From Ferdinandcohnia humi_A (GTDB taxonomy: Bacteria; Bacillota; Bacilli; Bacillales; Bacillaceae_L): a stretch of DNA of 64,000 bases. The stretch's first letter is position 1, and every line of letters starts with the position of its first letter. Positions 32,737 through 41,072 of this stretch are shown piece by piece. Location of the stretch: the NCBI GenBank assembly GCA_047608075.1, contig JBLKRX010000004.1:124001-188000 (forward strand). The letters are read 5' to 3'. The notes under the pieces are model-generated. The model was not told where the DNA came from. It searched no databases and saw nothing but the letters and a program-made list of their open reading frames with translations. Both the position numbers and the translations under genes were made by a program.

Positions 32737-33125
32737 TTATTCTTCCTCCTTGTTTTCTTCTTGGGTTTCTTCTCTTCGTTTCCTGTGAGAATTCGTAATC
32801 CAACGCGAGAGAATAGTTCCTCTATTGGAGTTCTTTTATTGTTGTGATGATAAAGAAGTCGAATCGCTGTAATCATGATTCCTTCGGGATAACCTCGAAT
32901 GAAGTACCCACTTCCCGAACTATCGAAATCCTTGCATATTTCGTAGTAGGTAGCTTTTTCAGCTATGCTTCGATACTTTTCATGGAGTACGACTAATTCT
33001 TTGCACCACGCGTCAAAGGTTGCGTCTGGGATAATGCTCTCGTTCATCTTGTAGTACAAAAACGAGTGAACGAGTAACTGTCTATGTCTACGAGTGATAA
33101 GTTCTATAATTTCAGCGTCATTCAT
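32733..33125 (-). CDS. DNA ligase Ia-domain-like phage protein
   Basis: A 130-residue protein whose N-terminal part (HSFLYYKMNESIIPDATFDA) looks like the Ia domain of NAD-dependent DNA ligase, followed by a basic KKPKKKTRRKNK tail. No adenylation core is present, so it is not a ligase by itself. AAAGGGGTG precedes the ATG. It heads the TK-dUTPase-ThyX set from the promoter at 33,154. Confidence 0.6.
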   Translation of the reverse strand: MNDAEIIELITRRHRQLLVHSFLYYKMNESIIPDATFDAWCKELVVLHEKYRSIAEKATYYEICKDFDSSGSGYFIRGYPEGIMITAIRLLYHHNNKRTPIEELFSRVGLRILTGNEEKKPKKKTRRKNK

Positions 33126-33153
33126 CGCTTCACCCCTTTCATCTATACTAATA

Positions 33154-33182
33154 ATGTCGAATTTGTTCTCAATCTCGTGACA
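33154..33182 (-). promoter_or_regulatory. Phage TCGACAT-type promoter (16-nt spacing)
   Basis: Minus strand TGTCAC (33177-33182), 16 nt, TCGACAT (33154-33160), 29 nt before the 32,733-33,125 gene. It overlaps the divergent plus-strand promoter of the 33,241 gene. Confidence 0.7.
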
Positions 33183-33194
33183 CTTGGCTATAAT
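33166..33194 (+). promoter_or_regulatory. Sigma-A-like promoter of the 33,241 gene
   Basis: TTCTCA (33166-33171), 17 nt, TATAAT (33189-33194) on the plus strand, overlapping the minus-strand phage promoter. Occupancy of one would hinder the other. Confidence 0.55.
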
Positions 33195-33240
33195 TATGTT
33201 AGGTGAATTACGGTATTTAGGAGAGAAGGAGAGGGATCTT

Positions 33241-33822
33241 GTGGAGTTGAGTCTGGAAGGGATAAATGAACTTTATTGCGATAGATTTAAATCTGTTCTC
33301 GGTATTCCTACAAAAGTCACTAGAACACACATACAAAATATAGAGACTATTCTAGAGTTTGTTGAGAAACATCAACCAACAAATGATGAGTTTGTTCAAT
33401 TTGTTATTGATGACTTTAGAATAAAAAAGAATACAGCTATTCATGTTCGTCCAACACTAGGTAGAGCTAACTTAATTCTTACAGTAAATAGAACCAATAA
33501 GTTAACAAATATATCTCGACTTTATTTAAACGAGCCTAACCCTCGATACCTAGCAAAAGGATTTTTAGAAAACTACTTTGGCTTCTTAGAATTAATACTG
33601 ATTATAAATAACAATAATATAGAAAATAAAAAGGTAATGTTTGATAAGTGGAATAAACTAACCATTGAACAAATTGGAAACCGCCCGGAATCAACTCAAC
33701 GTACACAATTCGGAAGAATATTTAAATACTTGGAGATTTTCAAGCTTCTACATAAGGAAAATGATACATGGAAAGTTAATAATACTTTATTGGAAGAAGC
33801 TCTTTCTCTTGATGTTTTTTAG
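33241..33822 (+). CDS. Plus-strand protein of unknown function
   Basis: About 193 residues from GTG 33241, chosen because AAGGAGAGG lies 6 nt upstream and because the ATG at 33196 sits at the predicted transcription start. The N-terminus is helical; a central stretch includes RANLILTVNRTNKLTNIS, and the C-terminal part around RTQFGRIFKYLEIFKLLHKE looks like a winged-helix. Host-like AT-rich composition and plus orientation suggest lysogenic expression. Function unknown. Confidence 0.6.
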   Translation: MELSLEGINELYCDRFKSVLGIPTKVTRTHIQNIETILEFVEKHQPTNDEFVQFVIDDFRIKKNTAIHVRPTLGRANLILTVNRTNKLTNISRLYLNEPNPRYLAKGFLENYFGFLELILIINNNNIENKKVMFDKWNKLTIEQIGNRPESTQRTQFGRIFKYLEIFKLLHKENDTWKVNNTLLEEALSLDVF

Positions 33823-33831
33823 CTTTTCGAA

Positions 33832-33868
33832 CAAAAAAAACGACCTCATCTTAAAGGATAAGGTCGTT
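33832..33868 (-). terminator. Terminator between convergent genes
   Basis: AACGACCT (33839-33846) and AGGTCGTT (33861-33868), with an A-run to the left. It serves the minus-strand 33,874 gene and possibly the plus-strand gene. Confidence 0.7.
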
Positions 33869-33873
33869 AATGT

Positions 33874-34311
33874 TTATGATTCGAGACATTCTCTATTTAA
33901 TTCTCTAAATCTTTCCCCAAACTCTTCTCTAGTATATTTTTTATCATTTCCTTTTAACCCGTTCTCATCAGCTTCTGTTACCTCTATTACGAGGATTTTA
34001 TCTTCATGTTTTGTTCCTTTTTTCGCATAGTTAACTAAATATAACTTTGCATTTAAATCTTGAGCCACTCTCCAAAGTGATAAGAATTTCCTTTTATTCT
34101 TATGCCAGTATCTATTAGGATGGCTTGTATGCGGATTAACTGATTGGGCTTCTTCACATAGTAAATATTCCATAATGATATACCCGTATTTTGGGTGTTT
34201 CTGTAAACGGTCAAAGTTAACAGCTGCCGTTACTTCACCTGCTAACATTTCTTGTGCAAATTCAAAACCACTTTGGTCTGAATTCATCAAAGGCTTACTC
34301 GCTGTACTCAA
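33874..34311 (-). CDS. Unknown protein, possible nuclease-like fold
   Basis: A 145-residue protein starting at TTG 34311 with GAGGTG upstream. It has a central IIMEYLLCEEAQSVNPHTSH segment and a YLVNYAKKGTKHEDKILVIE segment with alternating strands that resembles a restriction-endonuclease-like core, but I cannot align a full PD-(D/E)xK motif. Function unknown. Confidence 0.5.
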   Translation of the reverse strand: MSTASKPLMNSDQSGFEFAQEMLAGEVTAAVNFDRLQKHPKYGYIIMEYLLCEEAQSVNPHTSHPNRYWHKNKRKFLSLWRVAQDLNAKLYLVNYAKKGTKHEDKILVIEVTEADENGLKGNDKKYTREEFGERFRELNRECLES

Positions 34312-34456
34312 AACATCACCTCATTGTAAATTTTTTCAACTATAAACTGATTCTATGTATTAGGACTAAATACCTTCAAAAGATTTGTTTAAATATAGAA
34401 ATCTTAGGAAATGATTGGTAAAATAGAAATCTATCAATCTTAGAAAGGGAGTTTAT

Positions 34457-34840
34457 ATGTTAAAAAGTATTTTGGTAAAGATTTTTTGGGCTCTTGGAGC
34501 TATCTTTTTCCTTTATTCTATAATAATGCTCGCATTTCCTGAAACGGAGAACAAATTTATTACTCTTGCTCTAGCATTAATTTTCCTCTTGTTATCATTG
34601 ATTGATTTCGGTAGGACTCTGTTTCGTAATGATGATAATAAAAAAGCATGGGACATAGGAACTGTTGTTTTTTTATTTTTATCAGCTGCTCTTTGTGCGT
34701 TTTGTATATATGCTTATGCAGTAGGTATGGGGAAAGATTTGGATTGGGGAAATTATGCTGATTTTCTTGCATACTTTGGTGTTGGTATTTTTTATTATAA
34801 TCTTATGGTTAAATTCAATGAGAATAAGATGTTTGATTAA
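34457..34840 (+). CDS. Small four-helix membrane protein
   Basis: A 127-residue plus-strand protein with four predicted membrane segments (around residues 7-28, 34-54, 66-90 and 102-118) and short charged loops. AAAGGGAG precedes the ATG. Plus orientation against lytic genes and membrane nature suggest a lysogenic-conversion or superinfection-exclusion protein; that is inference. Confidence 0.65.
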   Translation: MLKSILVKIFWALGAIFFLYSIIMLAFPETENKFITLALALIFLLLSLIDFGRTLFRNDDNKKAWDIGTVVFLFLSAALCAFCIYAYAVGMGKDLDWGNYADFLAYFGVGIFYYNLMVKFNENKMFD

Positions 34841-34844
34841 CAGA

Positions 34845-34886
34845 ATAAAACGAGAGAGAACTGCATTTTGCTAGTCCTCCCTCGTT
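34845..34886. terminator. Hairpin between the membrane protein and nrdB
   Basis: AACGAGaGAGaACT (34849-34862) and AGTcCTCcCTCGTT (34873-34886). Located between convergent genes, so probably bidirectional. Confidence 0.65.
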
Positions 34887-34903
34887 AGATCCCGAACTAT
34901 TCT

Positions 34904-35938
34904 TTACAAGTCGCCAAAATCTAAGCCACTTGCTTTTGAGTAGTTCGTTACTTTTTGCTCGAAGAAATCCGTCTTAGTTGAATTCATATCGCTGAAGCTA
35001 TCAACCCACTTCATAGGGTGAGTCGTAATTTCAGGGTACACAATATCTAATTCAAGACGCTTCAAGCGTTCATTTGCTACCCATTTGATATAACGCTCGA
35101 TAAGCTGATTGTTCAATCCTAGAATTTCATTATTAGTTACGTATTGTCCCCATTCGATTTCATGTTCTACTGCTGTTCGAGTCATTTCTCGAAGCTCCTC
35201 GATTACCTCTTTTGTGAACAAGTGAGGATTCTCTTTTCGAAGCTCCCGAATCATATTTTGAAACAATGTAACGTGAGTTAATTCGTCTCGCTGAATGTAT
35301 TTAATAATTGTCGCTGTTTGAGTCATTTTTCCTTGTCTTGCGAGTGTGTAGAAGAATGAGAATCCACTATAAAAGTACAAGGATTCAAGCAAGAAGTTCG
35401 CCATACACGTTTTAATAAAGTTGTTGTCGTTAGTATCGTCAACGAACTCTTGATACAAGTCAGCGATAAACTTGTTTCGCTTCAACAATCTTTCGTCATT
35501 TCTCCATGTATCATAAATGCTATCGCGAGTCTCTGGGCTACATACAGTATCAAGAATGTATGAATAGCTTTGAGCGTGAATTTCTTCTTGGAACGCTTGA
35601 ATATTTAATAAGCTCGTTACTTCGGGAGCTGTTACATACTCGTTGATATTAGGCAAATTTTCGCATTGAATTGAGTCCAAGAAGTTCAAGAAGCTGATTG
35701 TCTTATCGAAAGCTCGACGTTCAGCAGGAGAAAGCTCGTTAAACTGCTTCGCGTCATTTGCGAGTGGTACTTCTTCGGGAATCCAGAAGTTGTTCAACAT
35801 AGTTCGATAGAGCTTGTGTGCCCAGTCGTATTTGATTCGATTCCATTCACGAAGATTAGTCGTATTTCCGTTGATTAGTCTTTGAGTTCCGCGTTGTCCT
35901 TCCGCGTTAAAAATCTTCTTTCTTTGTAGTGTTTCCAT
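34904..35938 (-). CDS. nrdB: Ribonucleotide reductase small subunit (class I)
   Basis: About 344 residues from ATG 35938 (GAGGAGG 8 nt upstream). An in-frame ATG at 35968 falls at the expected transcription start of the promoter at 35,975 and is not used. Di-iron ligand blocks include FLDSIQCENL, FQEEIHAQSY, ESLYFYSGF and RDELTHVTLFQ; the radical Tyr is in HAQSYSYI. It supplies the tyrosyl radical for the partner NrdA. Confidence 0.93.
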   Translation of the reverse strand: METLQRKKIFNAEGQRGTQRLINGNTTNLREWNRIKYDWAHKLYRTMLNNFWIPEEVPLANDAKQFNELSPAERRAFDKTISFLNFLDSIQCENLPNINEYVTAPEVTSLLNIQAFQEEIHAQSYSYILDTVCSPETRDSIYDTWRNDERLLKRNKFIADLYQEFVDDTNDNNFIKTCMANFLLESLYFYSGFSFFYTLARQGKMTQTATIIKYIQRDELTHVTLFQNMIRELRKENPHLFTKEVIEELREMTRTAVEHEIEWGQYVTNNEILGLNNQLIERYIKWVANERLKRLELDIVYPEITTHPMKWVDSFSDMNSTKTDFFEQKVTNYSKASGLDFGDL

Positions 35939-35974
35939 ACTCGATTCCTCCTCGTTGAATTGATTCATTTATCT

Positions 35975-36002
35975 ATGTCGAGAAAGATTTTCTAATGTGA
36001 CA
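35975..36002 (-). promoter_or_regulatory. Phage TCGACAT-type promoter of nrdB
   Basis: Minus strand TGTCAC (35997-36002), 15 nt, TCGACAT (35975-35981), about 37 nt before the nrdB start. Confidence 0.75.
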
Positions 36003-36013
36003 CTTACTCGTTA

Positions 36014-38269
36014 TTAAGACGAGCAAGCGACACAATCTTCAACTTCAAGCGATTGATTTCGAACGTAGTACGTAGATTTTAAACCTTCTTCCCAAGCAAG
36101 CATGAACAGTTCTAAGAACTCTTTTGCAGTTGTTTCGGGAGTAATATATAGATTAAACGATTGAGCTTGGTCGATATGCTTTTGTCGTTTACCTGCTGCC
36201 TTAATCGAATAGCGTTGGTCGATTTTGTGAGCTTCTTTGTAAAACCAAAACGTCTTTTCGTTTAAGTTTGGAGCTGTTTGAGGAATTACTGCTCCTTTTT
36301 TCTCTTCAACGAAGAACTTAGAGAATACAGGGTCAATCGAAGCTGTGCTTCCTGCGATTAGACTTGTTGAGCCTGTTGGAGCGATTGCCATAGTCCAAGC
36401 GTTACGCATACCATAAGTCGCTACATCACCAGCGAGCTTTTTCCAACGTCCTGAAACATATCCACGACGAGCGAAATATTCTCCTGTGTGCCACTCGCTC
36501 CCTTCGAACATTGGATAAACTCCTTTTTCCTTTGCAATCTCCATAGACGCTTTAATTGCTTGATATGCAATTTCTTCGTAGAGCTTATCTGCTGTCTCTA
36601 TATGATAATCAGACTCCCAAGGGATCCCGTTCTGTGCAAGATATTGATGATAGCCACTCGTTCCAAGTCCGACAGCTCTATATTTCATGTTGGTAAGTTT
36701 CGCTTGCTGAACAGGGTACATATTCAAGTCAATCACGTTATCGAGCATTCGCATTTCGACCTTGACGATTCTCTCAATGTCCTCGAAGCTCTTAACTCTT
36801 CCTAAGTTAAGCGAGCTTAGATTACATACAACAAAATCTCCTGGCTTTTGCTTCGTGACGATTATCGTATCTTCGTTCTCAAGTATCAGTTCATCAGAAA
36901 TAAACTCGGTAGGAGTCATGTTCTGCATAATTTCAGTACATAAGTTAGAGCTATAAATCATGCCAGCGTGTTTGTTTGGATTCAATCTGTTGACTGTATC
37001 TCGGTAGAATAAGAATGGAGTTCCTGTTTCGAAAGCCGAGACCATAATCTTTTTCATGACTTCGATTGCAGGAAGTGTTCGCTTCAACTGAAGTCTTTCG
37101 TCTTTTTCACATAAGATATATTTGTCGTTAAAGTCGTCTCCGTAAGTATCTTCAAGAGAGAATCCCATTACTTGCTTGACTTCGTGTGGGTCAAACAAAG
37201 TCCATTCCCCACGCTCTTTTACTCGTTGCATAAAAATATCGGGAATACATACCCCTGGGAAAATATCGTGAGCTTTGAGTCTGTCGTCTCCGTTATTCGT
37301 CTTGACGTTTAAGAAATCGAGAATATCTAAATGCCAAGCGTCAAGATAAAGAGCGAAAGCTCCTGCTCTCGTTCCTAACTGGTCGACTGAAATCGCAATT
37401 TGATTGTAAAGACGAGACCAAGGGATAATTCCTCCGCTTGCTCCTTTATGTCCTCGTATATCTGCTCCGCGACTTCTTAACTTTCCTAAGTAGATACCCA
37501 CTCCACCTCCGAACTTGGAGACGTTCGCTGTTGAGCGAGCTGTTCCGAAGATCCCTTCGAGTGAGTCTCCGACTGTATCAATAAAGCAAGAGGATAATTG
37601 ATTCATTGGAGTTCCTGCGTTGGATAGCGTTGGAGTTGCAACAGTCATTTCTAAGTTGGAGAGAACGTCGTAAAACTCTTTCGCCCATTTCACTCGTTCT
37701 TCTTTCTTTTCGGGAATCGCTAAGTGCATAGCAATAATCATGAATCTTTCTTGAGGAAGCTCAAGAATTTCTTTGTTATATCCTCGAACAATGTATCTGT
37801 CTGCCATCATACGAAGTCCGATATAGTTGAACAAATTGTCTCGCTCTTCCTTGATATGACGAGCAAGTTCGTCAATCTGTTCTTTGTCGTAATTCTCAAG
37901 AAGATATTTTCCGTACAATTCTTCTTCCGTTAATCGAACGACTAAGTTATAGAAGTCTTTTGCGTTATATCCGAAGTGTCCATGATAAGCTCTGTTAATG
38001 GCAGCTTCTTTGTATAAGTCATAAGCTAAGAGTCTAGCAGCTACAAATTGCCATTCGGGAGTCTCAACAGAAGTCTTTTCAACTGCTGTCTGGATAACTG
38101 TTTGCTGAATCTCTTTTGTGGTCATTCCGTCTCTGAATTGAAGCTGTGAGTCCATTTCAAGCTCTGTCGCTTCGCATTTTTCGTAACCGCGACAAGCGAA
38201 CTCAATCACTTTGCGAATCTTTGAAATAGATAAATCCTCGCGTTGACCATTTCGCTTAATGATTTGCAT
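36014..38269 (-). CDS. nrdA: Ribonucleotide reductase large subunit (class I) with ATP cone
   Basis: About 751 residues from ATG 38269 (AAGGAGG upstream). An N-terminal ATP-cone (MQIIKRNGQREDLSIS, residues 1-90) precedes the catalytic barrel. The active-site cysteine block is SSCFIDTVGDS, the NLCTEIMQ segment follows, and the C-terminus ends with the redox pair CVACSS. It reduces ribonucleoside diphosphates, using NrdB and the phage thioredoxin at 39,780. The nrdA and nrdB genes are 75 bp apart, each with its own phage promoter. Confidence 0.94.
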   Translation of the reverse strand: MQIIKRNGQREDLSISKIRKVIEFACRGYEKCEATELEMDSQLQFRDGMTTKEIQQTVIQTAVEKTSVETPEWQFVAARLLAYDLYKEAAINRAYHGHFGYNAKDFYNLVVRLTEEELYGKYLLENYDKEQIDELARHIKEERDNLFNYIGLRMMADRYIVRGYNKEILELPQERFMIIAMHLAIPEKKEERVKWAKEFYDVLSNLEMTVATPTLSNAGTPMNQLSSCFIDTVGDSLEGIFGTARSTANVSKFGGGVGIYLGKLRSRGADIRGHKGASGGIIPWSRLYNQIAISVDQLGTRAGAFALYLDAWHLDILDFLNVKTNNGDDRLKAHDIFPGVCIPDIFMQRVKERGEWTLFDPHEVKQVMGFSLEDTYGDDFNDKYILCEKDERLQLKRTLPAIEVMKKIMVSAFETGTPFLFYRDTVNRLNPNKHAGMIYSSNLCTEIMQNMTPTEFISDELILENEDTIIVTKQKPGDFVVCNLSSLNLGRVKSFEDIERIVKVEMRMLDNVIDLNMYPVQQAKLTNMKYRAVGLGTSGYHQYLAQNGIPWESDYHIETADKLYEEIAYQAIKASMEIAKEKGVYPMFEGSEWHTGEYFARRGYVSGRWKKLAGDVATYGMRNAWTMAIAPTGSTSLIAGSTASIDPVFSKFFVEEKKGAVIPQTAPNLNEKTFWFYKEAHKIDQRYSIKAAGKRQKHIDQAQSFNLYITPETTAKEFLELFMLAWEEGLKSTYYVRNQSLEVEDCVACSS

Positions 38270-38325
38270 TAACAAATTCCTCCTTGAGTTGTATTCGAGC
38301 AACTGCTCGTTTCCTACAACTCTTC

Positions 38326-38353
38326 ATGTCGAAATCATGATGAAGGTGTGTCA
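38326..38353 (-). promoter_or_regulatory. Phage TCGACAT-type promoter of nrdA
   Basis: Minus strand TGACAC (38348-38353), 15 nt, TCGACAT (38326-38332), 56 nt before the nrdA start. The -35-like element is shifted by one base relative to the consensus. Confidence 0.65.
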
Positions 38354-38360
38354 ATGCAAA

Positions 38361-38389
38361 TAAAAAAAGCACCCAGAATTTCGGGTGCA
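38361..38389 (-). terminator. Terminator of the EVE-like gene
   Basis: GCACCC (38369-38374) and GGGTGC (38383-38388) with an 8-nt loop and a long A-run to the left. Confidence 0.75.
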
Positions 38390-38398
38390 GTTTTGAGA

Positions 38399-38953
38399 TT
38401 ATAAATCGCTATATTTCTCACCTAGATAATCTAAAGTGTTTTTGTCTAAATCCGGCTGTGACTCAAGAATTGATATTATTTCACGTGCTTTTTCCTCTGT
38501 AATGCTGAAGAGTGTATCCCCAACTCTTGGTCTAATTTCAAGACCAACGTCTGCGAATTTCACACCTTGCTTAGGATTTATTACCCATTCTAAATCAACA
38601 TAGAAGGGCCATCTACCTTCCATAACTTTCATATTTGAAACGATTTTAGTTAAACCAATAATTCGCTTTTCTGGACTTGTAGCATACATGAACATATATT
38701 GCCCAGGTGTTAATTGTTCTGCTACTTTCTTTCTGTTTTTAGGAAATGCTGCCTTGGGATCAATTCTGTTATGGGGTGCGAAAATACCAGGATAAACAAT
38801 TTTAATCATAAAATCATCAACTGTGTTTGATTGAAACTCAACTTCCTCTTTAGCCAACCCTTTACTTTCCAATAATTTTTCCATATCGCTCACTCTCCCC
38901 TTTAGTTCTTCAAAAGCTTTTTCCAAGTAAACAACACGCTCGTTAATATCCAC
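38399..38953 (-). CDS. EVE-like domain protein with N-terminal coiled coil
   Basis: A 184-residue protein: N-terminal coiled coil (residues about 5-35), then an EVE/PUA-like domain (about 45-170) marked by TPGQYMFMYATSPEKRIIGL, RWPFYVDLEWV and the basic/acidic C-terminal helix. EVE domains often read modified bases and accompany restriction systems. Start GTG with AAAGGAGG about 12 nt upstream. It is preceded by a four-copy palindromic operator array. Confidence 0.6.
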   Translation of the reverse strand: MDINERVVYLEKAFEELKGRVSDMEKLLESKGLAKEEVEFQSNTVDDFMIKIVYPGIFAPHNRIDPKAAFPKNRKKVAEQLTPGQYMFMYATSPEKRIIGLTKIVSNMKVMEGRWPFYVDLEWVINPKQGVKFADVGLEIRPRVGDTLFSITEEKAREIISILESQPDLDKNTLDYLGEKYSDL

Positions 38954-38999
38954 TCTAAGCTAACGCCTCCTTTTAGCTTTATGGATATATCTTACAACT

Positions 39000-39061
39000 A
39001 AGTGTTTCACTTGTCAAGTGATTCACTTAATAAGTGTTTCACTCGTTTTAGTGATTCACTT
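39000..39061. promoter_or_regulatory. Four-copy palindromic operator array
   Basis: AAGTGTTTCACTT (39000), AAGTGATTCACTT (39016), AAGTGTTTCACTC (39032) and TAGTGATTCACTT (39049) are palindromic 13-mers of the form AAGTG-N3-CACTT, spaced 16, 16 and 17 bp. Such spacing allows cooperative binding on about one and a half helical turns. It lies 47 bp upstream of the EVE-like gene. The cognate regulator is not identified. Confidence 0.85.
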
Positions 39062-39069
39062 AAAAAGAA

Positions 39070-39108
39070 AAAATAAAAGCGAAGTGCTCTATTCGAGCCA
39101 CTTCACTT
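39070..39108 (-). terminator. Hairpin terminator of the 39,089 gene
   Basis: GAAGTG (39081-39086) and CACTTC (39099-39104) with extending pairs, A-rich to the left. It overlaps the end of the 39,089 gene. Confidence 0.6.
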
Positions 39109-39451
39109 CTTTAAGTTCGTTGTATAAGTTTTCTTGATTCAATTCGAGTTCACGAATCTTCTCGTTGAGTGCGTCTGCTTTATCTAGCAATAACAGAAGC
39201 GTTCCATAATCATTTTCTTTTATTCGAAGCTCCATTTTGAACTTTATCTCGTCGAGTTGGTCTTTAAGTCCTTTTATCGTGTTTTCAATTGTGTAATAAA
39301 CTCCAACTCCGATATAACGATACAAGTCAGGCTGAACAACAGCGATAACGTCTAATATATTGTTGTATTCCTGTTCTTCAATGAAAATATGAGTCTTTTC
39401 GTTATCGTCGTTATTTCCGAATAAAAACTGATTTAAGTTAAAGTCGCTCAT
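39089..39451 (-). CDS. Phage protein of unknown function, coiled coil
   Basis: About 120 residues from ATG 39451, with GAGGAGG upstream and overlap with the Hjc-like stop. The N-terminus is acidic (FGNNDDNEKTHIFI) and the C-terminal third is a long coiled coil (about residues 65-115). It is coupled to the nuclease gene. Function unknown. Confidence 0.65.
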   Translation of the reverse strand: MSDFNLNQFLFGNNDDNEKTHIFIEEQEYNNILDVIAVVQPDLYRYIGVGVYYTIENTIKGLKDQLDEIKFKMELRIKENDYGTLLLLLDKADALNEKIRELELNQENLYNELKEVKWLE

Positions 39452-39780
39452 GACGCTACCTCCTCGACTGAATCTTGAGTTACTTTCCATTTTCGAAAAC
39501 CTTGTCTGTCAATCCATACCCAAAACTCGAAGTCTATGTTCTCAAACTCATACTCTCGGATAATGCTTTGAATAGCGTTAATCTCTTCTCGATAGCTTGA
39601 CATAGTAAACTTTTTCGTTCGTTTGGATTGAACAGCAACGATTCGGTCTTTTCGAATTCCTAGAACGTCAATCTTTGAGTGTGAGCCTGCGGAACGAAGA
39701 ACGAGAAATCCTCGCTCCGTCAGCTCCTTAACTATCTTTCTTTCTATCTCATATCCTCGTTGATAATTCGTTCGAGCCAT
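39448..39780 (-). CDS. Holliday junction resolvase-like nuclease (Hjc type)
   Basis: A 110-residue PD-(D/E)xK nuclease of the archaeal Hjc/phage type: RGYEIERKIVKELTERGFLV, the acidic SKIDVLGI and the metal-binding IVAVQSKR stretch (a Q-x-K variant of E-x-K). Expected to resolve junctions formed during recombination-dependent replication. GGTGG precedes the ATG. Confidence 0.85.
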   Translation of the reverse strand: MARTNYQRGYEIERKIVKELTERGFLVLRSAGSHSKIDVLGIRKDRIVAVQSKRTKKFTMSSYREEINAIQSIIREYEFENIDFEFWVWIDRQGFRKWKVTQDSVEEVAS

Positions 39781-40085
39781 TAGACCACCTTGCCAATCAG
39801 TTCTTGAAGTTGTTCTTTAGATTGGAAGCCGATACTCTTGAACTTCATGTCTCCATTTAGGAAGAAAATAAGAGTAGGAACACTCATGACTTCGAATTGT
39901 CCTGCAAGCTCTGGGCCTTCTTCAACGTCGACTTTAAGAATCTTCACATTCTCTTCTTGTTCCAATTGCTCAAGCTGTAACATAAGCATTTTACAAGGGT
40001 TACACCATGTAGCGTAGAAATCAACAAGCGTAACTCCTTCAGTAAATTCTTTTTGAAGTTCTTCGAATGTCTTAATCTCTTTCAT
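39780..40085 (-). CDS. Thioredoxin
   Basis: A 101-residue thioredoxin with FYATWCNPCKML (active-site WCNPC, close to the usual WCGPC) and the cis-Pro segment SVPTLIFF. AAGGAGG precedes the ATG. It can reduce the NrdA C-terminal cysteines. The Asn at the second position tunes redox potential relative to cellular TrxA. Confidence 0.93.
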   Translation of the reverse strand: MKEIKTFEELQKEFTEGVTLVDFYATWCNPCKMLMLQLEQLEQEENVKILKVDVEEGPELAGQFEVMSVPTLIFFLNGDMKFKSIGFQSKEQLQELIGKVV

Positions 40086-40106
40086 ATGACGTTACCTCCT
40101 TGACTC

Positions 40107-41072
40107 TCAAGCAGTCCCCTGTTCTGCTCGAAAATGTTCATTACAAGTAGTTTTATAAGGACAGAAGAGACATTTCGACGTATCGGGTTGTGGTCGAACT
40201 TGAGCGTAATACATACCTGCCACTCTTGCGAACTTGTCGAGAAGTTGTTGTTTATCCTCTTCCGTAACTTTGACGTAGAAAGCTCTCATATCAGGCTTCG
40301 CTTCTGCTCCTTTAGTCCAGCCATCTTTTGCGAGAGATTCATAGACAATAAGGAACTCGTTAATTCCAAAGAGCAACGAATAAGCGATACATTGTTGTTT
40401 GTGTGAGTCTTGAGCGTCTTTCATCTTGTAACTTCCAACAGCTCCGATAGTCGTTGATTTCGTCTTGAACTCGAATCCAATCGTTGAGTAATCAACGAAC
40501 TTTAGTAAGCCGTCCATCATTCCGTAGATTTGGAAAGAGATCCCGTTATGCTCGAACTGCTTCACGTTGCGAATGTTCTTCTCCCAAGCAGGAGTACCAT
40601 CTTCCATTCGTACTACTTTGAAAGCAGGAGATTCGAGATACTTCTCGGCATACAATAAATCTCTTTGAGTCGCTGAATGAACTGCTGTACCGTTACGAGT
40701 CCAACGTCTTTGATAAGGAAAGAAAGGTTGCTCGTCTTTTACTTCGTTGACAGCTTTATAGAATAACTCGCGTTCACACTTAGAAGCAGAAGAAGGAGAG
40801 AACGTAATCAAATTATTATCGAAGTGTAGATTGCTTTTATCGTTTTCTAACGCTTTCAGCTCGTCGCGAATCAATAGCTTTTCAATCTCAAAGTCTAATG
40901 GTGTATCTTTTGAGTGAATAGCGTCAAAGTGAGAGAGAATCGCTTTACTTAAGTCGTCTCCTCGACTGTTTGCTTTTTGCTCTCGAATCTCTTCTCGAAG
41001 TTGTTTTGCTCCTGCACGAGAAATTAAGCTACTAATTGGAACCACTCCCCTTTCTTGTACCCTTCTCCCCAT
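40107..41072 (-). CDS. Cas4/RecB-like PD-(D/E)xK exonuclease with Fe-S cluster
   Basis: About 321 residues. The C-terminal nuclease has the acidic GMMDGLLKFVD, the E-x-K in IGFEFKTKS and a four-cysteine set (one at CERELFYK, three in KCLFCPYKTTC) typical of Cas4/AddB-type 5'-3' exonucleases. Start uncertain: ATG at 41072 lies inside polA, and a GTG at 41045 follows AAAGGGGA directly. The polA overlap implies coupling. It likely processes DNA ends for recombination. Confidence 0.85.
   Translation of the reverse strand: MGRRVQERGVVPISSLISRAGAKQLREEIREQKANSRGDDLSKAILSHFDAIHSKDTPLDFEIEKLLIRDELKALENDKSNLHFDNNLITFSPSSASKCERELFYKAVNEVKDEQPFFPYQRRWTRNGTAVHSATQRDLLYAEKYLESPAFKVVRMEDGTPAWEKNIRNVKQFEHNGISFQIYGMMDGLLKFVDYSTIGFEFKTKSTTIGAVGSYKMKDAQDSHKQQCIAYSLLFGINEFLIVYESLAKDGWTKGAEAKPDMRAFYVKVTEEDKQQLLDKFARVAGMYYAQVRPQPDTSKCLFCPYKTTCNEHFRAEQGTA

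Noticed and set aside
17741..34840. Arbitrium (AimR/AimP) communication genes
   Set aside because: No TPR-type receptor with a short signal peptide gene was found; plus-strand genes do not fit this pattern.
39000..39061. Possible CRISPR array
   Set aside because: Repeats are 13-bp palindromes with 3-4 bp between them; there are no spacers and no cas genes except the lone Cas4-like nuclease at 40,107, which is a phage replication gene.
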